Below are positions 1 to 8,780 of a stretch of 64,000 bases of DNA, piece by piece (within the stretch, counting starts at the first letter, position 1; every line of letters begins with the position of its first letter). The notes below the pieces were generated by a model that saw only the letters and a list, made by a program, of their open reading frames with translations, made no database searches and was not told the origin of the DNA. A program made the translations under genes and the position numbers. The stretch is from Giardia muris (lineage: Eukaryota; Fornicata; Diplomonadida; Hexamitidae). The DNA is taken from assembly GCA_006247105.1 (NCBI GenBank), contig CM016928.1, forward strand, positions 434,001-498,000, read 5' to 3'.

Positions 1-2
1 CC

Positions 3-434
3 GTCTATGAAGCGATCTCTGGCCGTGTCGCAGCCGAAGAAACGGTTAACCTCAACAAGTATACTCCAGGCTTCTCCAGTCAGCAGCCACGCCGCACAAG
101 TACCATGGGAGTCGACGATTTCGCAGCAGACACGGGCGTTCCTATCCAGCTTCCAAACGTGAACTTCACTCTCTGGCCCGGCGAGAACTTAGACCCAGTC
201 TGCATCCTGATCATCGGGCTCGGCCTCATCGCAGGTAATGACTCGGTGTGTCGTCCAATGGTGATGCGATTGATCAACAAGATCCTGGTCTACGGCTCCG
301 TCTATGCTAAGCGTGCGTGCCCTCTGGCCTTGGCCCTCATGAACCTCTCTTCCCCAACTCCAGAGCTAACCGATATGCTTTACCGCATCGCCACACTCTC
401 AGACATCAATGCTGTCGTCCCGGTCGGATCCTGA
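3..434 (+). pseudogene. RPN1: Truncated 26S proteasome regulatory subunit Rpn1 fragment
   Basis: An open frame enters from the left edge and ends at a TGA at 432-434. The stretch RACPLALALMNLSSPTPELT, with the upstream GLGLIAGND segment, matches the proteasome/cyclosome repeat region of Rpn1 (PSMD2), the large scaffold of the 19S base. Family members continue for roughly 200-250 residues beyond this point. Here homology stops at TLSDINA (about position 415), and the last few codons read through antisense ankyrin sequence. I therefore call it a 3'-truncated, probably non-functional copy. An intact gene presumably lies elsewhere, but that cannot be seen here. The 5' part lies outside the window. 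Confidence 0.72.
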
Positions 435-985
435 TAGCCCGCGTGGTCCAGGTGCTTCCTGACTCCCCCGACGCCCCCGGCCACTGCAGACGTCAGAGGC
501 AGTAGCGGTTCCTTCGGGGGAGGGATGCGTTCTGATCCCTCTTTCTCGAGGAGCTGGCGGACTTGAGTGAAGTCGTCTTCATCTGGACTGTTGTTTGCAT
601 GCCATCTGTGTGGCCTTTGGAGTCAGTCCCTGATCATGGGAAGAGGAGTTCAACGACCTCGGGGTAGTCCTCGTGGGCTGCTGTCATGAGAGCTGTGCTT
701 CGGGGGAAGCTCCACTTCTTCGGCTGCTTCCCCACTTCGGAGAGGAGGAGTCGAACGCAGTCTGTCTTGTCAGTGAAGGGGGCTCACATCAGTGCGGTCC
801 GTCCTCGGTTGTCCCTCATTCCAACCTCTTCTCGAGGAGGGGGATGAAGTTAGAATACCCTTCCCCTACCGCCCACATCAGGGCCGTGCTGCCACTCTTG
901 CTCCCCTTCCCAACCTCATGGAGATTCCTTTTCAGTCCTCGAGGTCTCCTCTCCTGACTGCCTCCATCAACTCAATGAGGGGCAT
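411..985 (-). pseudogene. Decayed ankyrin-repeat gene (Giardia 21.1-like)
   Basis: On the minus strand an ATG at 985-983, preceded by an A-rich tract (CTCAAAA), begins MPLIELMEAVRRGDLED, a typical N-terminus of Giardia ankyrin proteins. Ankyrin motifs follow: GSTALMWAVGEG, then DNRGRTALM, then STALMTAAHEDYPEVVELL. Reading them needs single-base frame corrections near 934 and 832. An in-frame TGA follows the second TALM, and another stop follows ELLFP. Further coding-like sequence (LLEKEGSE, VRKHLDHAGYQDPTGTTA) runs down to about 411, where the gene ends at the Rpn1 fragment. It is broken and unlikely to make protein. The matching unit elsewhere in the window is the intact ankyrin gene at 55568-56959. 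Confidence 0.72.
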
Positions 986-1342
986 TTTTGAGCATCAAGC
1001 ATCAATCCCCTCCTCCCCGCCTGAATACACCTTCCCCGACGCCCCAATCCTCCCCACCAACAAGGAGAGGCTCCCACAGACCCTAGGATTCAGTGCCCCT
1101 CCCGAGCCTGCGGGACGACCCGTTCACTCCGACCCTACCCCTGGATCCGCACCCCTCCAGTTGATGCTCCCCCCCGGCCTTCCCGACTGCAGTCCCCAGT
1201 TCGGCCATACCCGCCGGGCAACTCGCGAGCTCGTTCCGAATTCGCAAGAGAAGTCGGCGCGGGCCCCGTGAGTACTGCGGCGGAAGGCTCCGTGGGAGAG
1301 CTGGGTGCTGAACTTTTCCGGGTGGTCGAGGTCCACTATTGC
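986..1342. other. Non-coding spacer between gene fragments
   Basis: GC-rich sequence with a C-rich plus strand. Open frames here are short and show no domain pattern. It separates the ankyrin fragment start from the end of the tubulin fragment. I see nothing recognisable. Confidence 0.5.
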
Positions 1343-2200
1343 TCAGTGGGGCTCCTCCTCCATATTCTCGCCCTTGCCGTCGCCAAGGGTCTCGGCACCG
1401 ATCTCCTCGTAGTCCTTCTCGAGGGCGGCAAGATCCTCACGAGCCTCGGAGAACTCGCCCTCCTCCATGCCCTCGCCAACGTACCAGTGGACGAAGGTGC
1501 GCTTCGCATACATGAGGTCGAACTTGTGATCCATGCGAGACCAGACCTCGGCGATGGCGGTCGTGTTCGAGATCATGAGGCACGAGCGCTGGACCTTTGC
1601 GAGGTCGCCGCCAGGGATGACCGTCGGAGGCTGGTAGTTGATGCCGACCTTGAAGCCCGTGGGACACCAGTCGACGAACTGGATCGTGCGCTTCGTCTTG
1701 ATGACTGCGATGGCCGCGTTGACGTCCTTGGGGACGACGTCGCCCCGGTACATCATGCAGCACGCCATGTACTCCCGTGGCGCGGGTCGCACTTGACCAT
1801 CATGTTCGCAGGCTCGAAGACGGAGTTGGTGAGCTCTGCAACGGAGAGCTTCTCGTGGTACGCCTTCTCGGACGAGATGATCGGAGCATAGGAGCAGAGC
1901 GGGAAGTGGATACGCGGGTAGGGGACGAGGTTCGTCTGGAACTCCGTCAGATCGACGTTGAGGGCGCCATCGAAGCGAAGAGAGGCCGTGATCGACGAGA
2001 TGCACTGGGCGATCAGGCGGTTGAGGTTCGTGTACGTCGGGCGCTCGATATCGAGGTTACGGCGGCAGATGTCGTACATCGCCTCGTTGTCGACCATGAA
2101 CGCGCAGTCGGAGTGCTCGAGCATCGAGTGGGCAGCAAGAATCGTGTTGTAGGGCTCGAGGTCAACGAAGACCTCTTCCGTCCCCACACCGACTTCGATG
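1343..2200 (-). pseudogene. Alpha-tubulin pseudogene (internal deletion plus frameshift)
   Basis: Minus-strand translation gives clear alpha-tubulin: [40 protein letters not shown] and, in another frame, [20 protein letters not shown] near the C-terminus. After CDPRHG the frame is lost: the sequence reads GGG AGT ACA where the family has Gly-Lys-Tyr-Met, which implies one missing base near 1773. The start codon and most of the N-terminal half are absent. The residues VFVDLEP (about residue 70 in tubulin) run directly into PYNTIL (about residue 183), so roughly 110 codons appear deleted between two Glu-Pro sites. The C-terminal acidic tail is intact to the stop at 1343. It is a broken copy. 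Tubulin dimers build the disc, axonemes and spindle, but this copy cannot contribute. Confidence 0.88.
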
Positions 2201-2206
2201 TCCTGA

Positions 2207-2397
2207 GCACTCGCAGACCAGAAGGCCCAGAACATCGTCCTCGAGAAGGAGAACGCCCGACTGAGGACCGAGGGCCATGACATGAAAGACCTTCGGAGAC
2301 GCCTCGAGGAGGTGGAGGAGGAGAAGAGGGCCCTCCTCCAGAACCTCGCTGCTGTCGGGGGCATGGTCCTCACTCCCAAAGCCCAGGACTCCTGACT
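2207..2397 (+). pseudogene. 3' fragment of a coiled-coil gene
   Basis: Following an in-frame TGA at 2204-2206, 63 codons read as a heptad-like, charged coiled coil: [20 protein letters not shown], then [20 protein letters not shown], ending KAQDS and a stop at 2397. There is no plausible start. Long charged coiled coils at the C-terminus are common in Giardia ankyrin (21.1) proteins, so this may be the tail of such a gene, but that is inference. It sits back to back with the tubulin fragment (junction near 2205) and just upstream of the VSP fragment. Confidence 0.5.
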
Positions 2398-2440
2398 CCT
2401 TGAACAGGCAGGACCTGAAGTGTCTGTCACAGCGGGCTAA

Positions 2441-3586
2441 ACCGCCCCCTACTCCTCCCCTTCGATGGCACTGCAACGACGTGCAGGACTGGAGACGTCC
2501 TCTTCGGGCTGCTACCATGTCAGCTCGACCAGTCCCGTCTGCAAGGAAGCGGATAAGACTGACGCCTCCAAGTGCACCTGTGAGGAACCACTTCGACAGC
2601 AGTCCCAAGACCTGCAAGACGTGCTCCCCGGCCCTCGTTGCTCGACGATTCCCGATGGTCTCTACCTGAACGGGACGAGCCTCCTGTCCTGCCTCGAGGA
2701 CGGGGGCCTGCAAGGAGTTGTGACCTGCGCGCTTCTCGGGGGCCGGGCCGTGGCGACGAAGTGCGGAACAAACGACGTTCCGATCAACGGGAGGTGCGAG
2801 AAGGCGACAGGATACGCCGGGGTCTGCACAGCCTCGAATGGGGTCTGTTCGGGCTGCAAGGGGGGCTTCATGCCGGCCAGCGGTGGTTGCTACAGCCCTC
2901 GGAACTCGGGCGCCTTCGGGCTCTGTGCGGACGGGAAGACCTTCCTTATCGGGGAGAGCCTCGTCTGTTCCGAGTGTCCGACCGGAAGCGTCCCCATCAA
3001 CGGGACCTGCACGGCCCTCCCGTCGTCCCGGTTGGGAGAGTCGAACTGCGTCCCCAACGGGGGGAGGACGGCCTGCTCGGGGTGCAATGACAGCAACGGG
3101 AAGTACTTCCTCCTCAACGGGGGGTGCTACTCGACCGATGACACACTCGGTCAGAAGGTCTGCACCACGGCCGACAACAATGGAGGCTGCACGACGCCCG
3201 CCTCGAACTCCGGCTTCTACAAGGACGGCTCGAAGGGCCTCGTCCCCTGCTCGAACGGATGCAATGACTGCGGAACAGACGGGAAGACGTGCACCGGAGG
3301 CTGTGTCTTCGGACACTACTCCGACTCCAACTCCTGCAAGGCTTGCTCGACGGTCATCGATAACTGCGTGGGGTGCACAGGAGCCACCGCCTGCACCCTC
3401 TGTGCGAACGGACAGGCCCCGACCGGCACTCCCTCGGTCTGTGCTCCCGACAGCGTCTCGGGGTCTTCTTCGTCCTCCTCGGGGCTCTCGGGGGGCGCCA
3501 TTGCGGGGATCGTCATCGCCGTCCTGCTGGTCCTGGGGGGTCTCGGGGGCTTCCTCGGTTGGTGGTTCGGATGCAGGGGGAAGTGA
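2441..3586 (+). pseudogene. Variant-specific surface protein (VSP), 5'-truncated
   Basis: Cys-rich protein with many CxxC pairs (CSGC, CKAC, CVGC, CTLC) and Gly-Gly-Cys-Tyr motifs. It ends in a Gly-rich membrane segment (GLSGGAIAGIVIAVLL) and a cytoplasmic GCRGK tail, the hallmark of Giardia VSPs that coat the trophozoite and undergo antigenic variation. G. intestinalis VSPs usually end CRGKA; the final Ala is absent here. The frame opens only after a stop at 2438, and the first ATG (2465) gives no signal peptide. Between about residues 39 and 66 cysteines disappear from this frame and appear in frame +1 (KTCKTCSPA), which suggests two compensating indels. I call it a pseudogene or donor cassette. 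The AGTGAA signal overlaps its stop. Confidence 0.8.
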
Positions 3587-3587
3587 A
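3582..3587 (+). terminator. AGTGAA poly(A)-type signal overlapping the VSP stop
   Basis: The hexamer AGTGAA spans 3582-3587 and contains the TGA stop at 3584-3586. AGTRAA is the known Giardia polyadenylation hexamer. Confidence 0.6.
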
Positions 3588-3787
3588 GGGAAGGGGCGAC
3601 GTGACAAAACGTACTCCTGATGAGGACTAGACCTCTCCTGCTGTTCTTTGAGGCCTTATCTGAGGGGAAGTACATCCTGACCGTACTGGGGAGAGTATTA
3701 GCCTATGCCACCCAATGGCACACTGCACTCAAAGTCTGCGCGGCACAGAGCACGCCATCCGGAGAGGGATGAGAAGGAATTCACAAG

Positions 3788-4651
3788 TTAGTCATGGATC
3801 TTATAGCCATGGAACATCCTGACGACGTCCGGGTCGTAGTGATTGTACTTGTCGACGAACACAGACGTATTTGTGTCCAGCTTCGCGATCGCCTGCATGT
3901 CCTCGTCGGTCAACTTGAAATCCCAGATACCACGGTTCTCGATCATACGGCTCTTGTTGACGGTCTTGGGAATGACCACGACCCCACGTTGGACGTTCCA
4001 ACGGAGAGCGACCTGGGCAGGTGTCTTTCCGTACTTCTTCCCGATGGATGTAAGGACAGGGTTGGTGAACAGATCGGACTTCGCACTGGCCAGAGGGCTC
4101 CACGCTTCAGGACAGACACCATAGTGCTTCATCTCCTTCATTAGATCGTCTCGGTGATAGAAGGGATGGACCTCCACCTGGTTGACAGCCGGGATGACAC
4201 TGACCGTCTCACAAAGGTCCGCGAGCATATGCGGATAAAAGTTCGAGACTCCAATGGCCTTGATCTTTCCCTCACGATATAGCTCCTCCATTGCCCGGTA
4301 GGCCTCGAGATACTTCCCGAAAGGCTGGTGGATCAGGTAGAGGTCAATGTAGTCGAGCCCGAGCTTCTTCAGCGATGTCTCGAAAGCCTTCTTCGTGTCC
4401 TCGTAACCGTAATCCTGCACCCACAGCTTCGTAGTGATGAAGAGCTGCTCGCGGGGGATGCCGCACTTCCTGATTGCAGCTCCAACCGCCTCCTCGTTCC
4501 CATAACCGGATGCAGTGTCGATGAGTCGATACCCACTGGCGATGGCGTCGAGAACAACGCGCTCGCACTCCGCGTGGTCGGGAATCTGCCACACACCGAA
4601 GCCTTCGAGAGGCATCTTCACCCCATTGTTCAGGGTCACTGTCTCCGCCAT
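3788..4651 (-). CDS. Aldo/keto reductase, bacterial type
   Basis: Full-length 287-residue (beta/alpha)8 NAD(P)H-dependent oxidoreductase. All four catalytic residues are visible: Asp45 and Tyr50 in LIDTASGYGNEEAVG, Lys75 in ITTKLW, and His108 in LYLIHQPFG. IGVSNF and IPKTVN, typical of the 2,5-diketogluconate-reductase/AKR5-like branch, are also present. It should reduce small aldehydes, ketones or sugar-derived carbonyls in the cytosol; the substrate is unknown. The ATG at 4651 is preceded by an A-rich tract (GAAACAAAAGA), like a Giardia promoter. It lies in a gene-poor stretch next to two other bacterial-type genes, so lateral transfer from a gut bacterium is likely. No AGTRAA signal is seen just after its stop. 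Confidence 0.88.
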   Translation of the reverse strand: MAETVTLNNGVKMPLEGFGVWQIPDHAECERVVLDAIASGYRLIDTASGYGNEEAVGAAIRKCGIPREQLFITTKLWVQDYGYEDTKKAFETSLKKLGLDYIDLYLIHQPFGKYLEAYRAMEELYREGKIKAIGVSNFYPHMLADLCETVSVIPAVNQVEVHPFYHRDDLMKEMKHYGVCPEAWSPLASAKSDLFTNPVLTSIGKKYGKTPAQVALRWNVQRGVVVIPKTVNKSRMIENRGIWDFKLTDEDMQAIAKLDTNTSVFVDKYNHYDPDVVRMFHGYKIHD

Positions 4652-5329
4652 TCTTTTGTTTCTTCCGTTAGCCTAGTGCCGATCAAATTGATTTCTCGAA
4701 TCTGCTAGAACGCTGGCACCGGAAATGCAGTATAGAACGATCGGGACCTCACCTGGAAGCTGACGACAAGAGGCCCCGATGTGAACGTCGATAGCATTCA
4801 GTACGCGCTGTAGATGAAGCCCTGGCGTTTTAATGCTCCAATCGCGAAAACATTCTATCTTCTTGGTATGTAAGAGAGGCCATTTTGAAGATCCTCACGG
4901 AGTCCTAAGCGCGCATAGTGCTTGAACCGGGGCCCATGAGCAAACGAAGGCTACCGATGTACGAAATGCTGTCACATTCCACTGTGGATCCGAGTCGTCT
5001 CTCCCCGTCTGGGCGGTTTATCCCCTTATTTCGCTCGGTACGGAGCCGATTGAGTGAATGAATGATTCCGTTTGTTATGAAAGATCACTGCTGCTGATAG
5101 CCGAGGCGTTCCTTGGGCTGGTGGCGCCCTCTCCTTTGCGGAAGCGTCACCACCTGTTCAAGAGGTGGCGCATCCCGACCCGTCCTCTCGCCTAGAAGAC
5201 AACCTCTAAGCGATGGTCGACCACCCTCCACCGGAATCGGAGACGAGTTACGTGCATGCACACCCCCACGTTCTTCTACTGGAGTCCTCGAATGATACAG
5301 AAGGAATTGACAGATAACAAAAAGAATCG
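4652..5329. other. 678-bp intergenic region, nothing recognised
   Basis: Divergent promoter region between the aldo/keto reductase and the decarboxylase-like gene. Apart from A-rich tracts next to both ATGs (4652-4665 and about 5312-5327) I see no open frame with coding character, tRNA or repeat. It is unusually long for this genome. Confidence 0.5.
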
Positions 5330-6100
5330 ATGCCAATCTCGGAGTTTGCCAAGCAGTACTACGAGAAGATGTTTCCGGGGAGTGCGTCCAGATTCCTGGA
5401 GACAGACCCAGAGTTCAGCGACCTGTTCGAGAACTTTGCATTCGACGAAGTGATCAACATGCCTGAAATAGGAGGTAGAGAACTCAACGATCGAACACGC
5501 CACATCGCCATCTTGGCTACTGCTCTGGGGTGCCAAGGGATTGACACGTTCAGGGTCATGTTGGCAGCCGCGATGAACTCCGGAGTGACGCCTGTCGAAA
5601 TCAAGGAGATCATATACCAGGCCGTGCCGTACCTCGGGATCGCCCGAGTGTTCCCCTTCTTTGCTGCGGTGAACGAGTTCCTCAGGAGCAAGGGCGTTCC
5701 CATCCCTCTCGAGAACCAAGCGACGACCACCTTCGAGACCCGTCGGGAGGCTGGGTCCCAGGCACTAGTGGAGATCTTCGGTGACAGTATGCGCGGCTTC
5801 TGGCAATCAGGCCCGGAGGAGAGTCGTCACATCAACTGTTGGCTGACGGACAACTGTTTTGGTGATTACTATACACGTAAAGGCCTGACTCGAGCCGAAA
5901 GAGAGCTAATCACGTTCTGTTTCCTTCTGGCCCAAGGAGGCTGCGAGCCCCAGCTCACCAATCATGTCTTGGCAAACATACGCTGCGGAAACGATAGACT
6001 ATTCCTGATAAAGGTCGTATCCCAGTGCGTCCCCTTCATCGGATACCCCCGTTGCCTGAATGCGTTGGCATGCGTGAACAAGGCAACTGAGCAGAAGTGA
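5330..6100 (+). CDS. Two-domain carboxymuconolactone decarboxylase family protein
   Basis: 256 residues containing two tandem CMD domains. The first, about residues 35-110, includes RTRHIAILATALGCQGIDTF and EIKEIIYQAVPYLGIAR. The second, about 165-250, includes RELITFCFLLAQGGCEPQLT followed by NH and a second Pro-Phe-Ile-Gly-Tyr-Pro turn. The family covers gamma-carboxymuconolactone decarboxylases and AhpD-like peroxidase partners. A Cys and His sit in the conserved position of domain 2 (C-x6-H), but the AhpD CxxC pair is missing, so the chemistry is uncertain. Bacterial homologues often stand beside aldo/keto reductase and NTF2-like genes, as here. The A-rich tract ATAACAAAAAGAAT precedes the ATG, and AGTGAA overlaps the stop, so the gene carries host-type signals. 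Lateral transfer is likely. Confidence 0.82.
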   Translation: MPISEFAKQYYEKMFPGSASRFLETDPEFSDLFENFAFDEVINMPEIGGRELNDRTRHIAILATALGCQGIDTFRVMLAAAMNSGVTPVEIKEIIYQAVPYLGIARVFPFFAAVNEFLRSKGVPIPLENQATTTFETRREAGSQALVEIFGDSMRGFWQSGPEESRHINCWLTDNCFGDYYTRKGLTRAERELITFCFLLAQGGCEPQLTNHVLANIRCGNDRLFLIKVVSQCVPFIGYPRCLNALACVNKATEQK

Positions 6101-6101
6101 A
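6096..6101 (+). terminator. AGTGAA signal overlapping the decarboxylase-like gene stop
   Basis: The TGA stop at 6098-6100 lies inside AGTGAA. This Giardia-type 3' signal on a bacterial-type gene points to domestication. Confidence 0.55.
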
Positions 6102-6449
6102 TCAAATATTTTGACGCAGGAGGACTTGGGTGGTCATGAGGATATCTACGACAAGTGGAGAGGTGTAGGACATGGTCCCGAAGGTGAGAGTCTCGGTCAA
6201 GAAATCCCTGATATTTGACAGGAGAGGACTGAAGAGACGGCAGAGTATCTGAAGAAGGAACCTTATCCTAGATCTTTGGCCCCATCCCCTCTCCATGAAC
6301 GGTGCCACGAACTGGAGGACCGTCCTCATCTGTTGTGGCCCAGCTCTCCAGTGGGCACTCTACATATGCTCCCTCATAGATCACCCGTTCACACAGGAGC
6401 CACTACACTCTCCTTACCAACGAGACTAGCCTGTCCAGCGTGCCTCAAG

Positions 6450-6960
6450 GACCACGGCCCGAGTTCAATGCCGCACGCTGATAAAGGATCAGGAAGCTTT
6501 CCTGATGATGAGTGGGTGTGACTAGTCCACCAAGCACAATATCAGCATAGTCCTGGACAAGGGGACGCTATGGTCCTCTCAATAGCAGCGAGGAGGCTAT
6601 CCTTACCCATACTCTCTCGAAGGGCGTTGATTCCGGCGAGTGAGAAGGCCCAATCGATTATCTCTCGTTCATAAGGATTTGGAGACAGAACTTATCAACT
6701 GGTTCCATCATTGGCACCAGATTCAACAGGAATGTTCCGATGTCTCCGGAATGGGTAGACGCCTCCACCACTTCTTGCAGCTCCCACAGCATCGAGATAG
6801 CTCTCGAGGCCTCTTACATGAGAGAGGAGCGCCCCAACCTGGATCGTATGCACAGATGACTACGTTCTTGCCCCTGGAGACGGCAATAGGATCGATATTG
6901 GCTCCAACGATAGTGAGAGGGGAGGTTGCGTCAGTGAGCAGCTGCACTAGCGAGTGGCAT
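6450..6960 (-). pseudogene. Possible decayed coding sequence, unidentified
   Basis: Minus-strand stretches look protein-like but fall in different frames separated by stops. They are VQLLTDATSPLTIVGANIDP (about 6945-6860), then EASRAISMLWELQEVVEAST with GTFLLNLVPMMEPVDKFCLQ (about 6815-6675), then DWAFSLAGINALRESMGKDS (about 6650-6575), then DYADIVLGGLVTP (about 6555-6510). Joining them needs at least three frame corrections. I do not recognise the family; helical, HEAT/ARM-like composition is a guess. It fills half of a 1.06-kb gap. Confidence 0.35.
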
Positions 6961-7161
6961 TGCGACCGATGATCTCCTTCAGAATGACAGAGCTGACGAG
7001 GCCTGAGACGCTGAGAGAGGACACTCTCATTCTCTTAGAAGTGGAAGTTCTGCAGCTATAACGTCCGGAGGACCGCATGAAGGGCACCTTACTACTAGTC
7101 GGGCAGGGAGGCATGATGACTACCCTTCCCTGGTGGCATGTCCCCTTTCTGAGATTTAATC

Positions 7162-7677
7162 ATGAGTGAAGAAGCTGGTGCACTGATCACCCACTTCTAT
7201 CAGGCCTTTCAGCGCCTTGATGCCGAAGCCATGGTTGCCTGCTACACCGAAGACGTGGTGTTCAGCGACCCGACCTTTGGGGAGTTACGCGAACGTGATG
7301 TTGGTGACATGTGGCGGATGCTAACGACTCGGGCCAAGGACTTCTCTCTGACCTTCGATAGCATAAGTGCGGATGGACACAGTGGCAGTGCTCATTGGGT
7401 GGCGACCTATCTGTTCGGTAAGACTGGCAGGGTCGTGACCAACGACGTCCAAGCACGCTTCGTCTTCCGTGAGGGAAAGATCTGCGAGCATCATGATCAC
7501 TTTGACCTGTGGCGATGGTCACGTCAAGCCTTGGGCATCAGGGGGCTGTTACTCGGTTGGTCCTCGTTGGTACGAAAGGCTGTTCGTACGCAGGCGTTGA
7601 AAGGGTTGAGAGGGTTTCAGGCGAACAGAGAGTCATCTAGTGTGACTGGCTCGGACCAGATGCCCATGAATAAGTAA
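7162..7677 (+). CDS. NTF2-like / SnoaL-like domain protein
   Basis: 171 residues. Residues 5-125 fit the NTF2-like cone fold: an N-terminal helix (ITHFYQAFQRLDAEAMVACY), then TEDVVFSDPTFGEL, a central helix with MWRML, and beta strands ending VQARFVFREGKICEHHDHFD and LWRWSRQALG. Bacterial members include ketosteroid-isomerase-like and polyketide-cyclase-like proteins that bind small hydrophobic ligands; they are distinct from the nuclear import factor. The last 35 residues are a basic, Ser-rich extension with no obvious domain. The ATG follows an AT-rich tract (GAGATTTAATC). It is the third bacterial-type gene in the sparse region, after the aldo/keto reductase and the decarboxylase-like gene, with the same likely origin. 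Confidence 0.75.
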   Translation: MSEEAGALITHFYQAFQRLDAEAMVACYTEDVVFSDPTFGELRERDVGDMWRMLTTRAKDFSLTFDSISADGHSGSAHWVATYLFGKTGRVVTNDVQARFVFREGKICEHHDHFDLWRWSRQALGIRGLLLGWSSLVRKAVRTQALKGLRGFQANRESSSVTGSDQMPMNK

Positions 7678-8780
7678 TATCACACTTCGACCTTGTGCAG
7701 AGTGGAGAAAAGAGTTCCCTCTTAGAGTTCTCCTGTCCCCCTCTTCAATCAGAGGTAAGACAGGACTTCTCCAATGAGATCCGTTTGAGCCTGAGGCTTC
7801 CAGCGTCCAGAGATGTGTCTACATCATCAGAAGGACCGACCCTCCTGGTTGTGTTGATCTTCACGCACACGTGAGAAGAACCGTTCGTCGTCAATGGGAG
7901 GGTGTCCTAACAGGGGCTCAGTGTCATAAGCTTCCTAGGGCTTCCCGTCAGCACATCCTTGGCGGTCTTCTGCCTCCCGACCACCTTCTCCTTCCAGGTT
8001 CTGTCACTGGCAGTTCGAGCACATACGCCTCCCTAGCCTTCTTCTTGTACAAGAAGGAACCGCACCTTCACGTGTCGGTGGGTCTGTGGAGGTTCCACTT
8101 CCAGTCACCCTGAAAGAGGTTGCAGGTGGATATGAAGGCGGGCCTATCCTTAGAGGAGCGATCTCCTGACGGCCCACATCTGACCGTTGGAGACGGAGGA
8201 GCGGATATCGATATCTCGGGAAGAGATACTCGGAGGTATCGCGAAAGCGAAGAGGGCCGTCTTCTCCCCTGGGTTCCGTGCAGCGCGCAACGATCGGGGT
8301 TCCCTTTCTCATCGTAGAGTGGGCAGTACCATGCTCCGGAGCTGCTGAGCGATAGCTCTGGTCCTTGAAGTCAATCGTGAGTTCTCAGACCGGCTCCCTA
8401 TCGAGCTACATCAAACGAAGACGAGGGAACTGAGACAGGGAAACCCCTTGCCGCTTATGTCAACGCAGATGGTCGTGCCATCCCACAGGTGGCTGGATAA
8501 CTGATTGGGTCAAGTTGTGGGAGAAGAGCCTGGTCTTTCGGAAAGGTATTGTCGTAACTGGACATATCCCATCCCTAAGTAGGCCATCTCCTAAACGAGG
8601 TAAAGGAAGCTTGATCATTAACGAGACCCCGGTGCAGATCTGTTGAGGAATCCTCCAGTGGCCCTGGTATAACCTACTTAGGTGGTGGGAAAAGTCTCAT
8701 ATCAGAGTTCCCAGCACTTCAGCAGTATCCCTACGAACCCATAGGGAGCAGGGATGAAGTTTGCTCGTGATCATACGATA
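7678..8780. other. 1.1-kb intergenic region, nothing recognised
   Basis: All open frames are short and lack domain signatures. A few stretches on either strand are faintly coding-like but cannot be assigned. It probably contains decayed sequence and marks the left border of the compact core. Confidence 0.45.

Noticed and set aside
2162..3607. A 481-codon open frame on the minus strand
   Set aside because: It is antisense to the VSP fragment, with Arg/Gly-rich low-complexity translation and no domain. GC-rich sequence produces such shadows.
4866..4871. GTATGT as a possible Giardia 5' splice site
   Set aside because: It lies in an intergenic region, and I found no matching branch/3' splice motif of the ACTRACACRCAG type downstream.
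5330..6100. AhpD-like peroxidase function for the CMD protein
   Set aside because: The CxxC redox pair of AhpD is missing; only a single Cys and His remain in domain 2.
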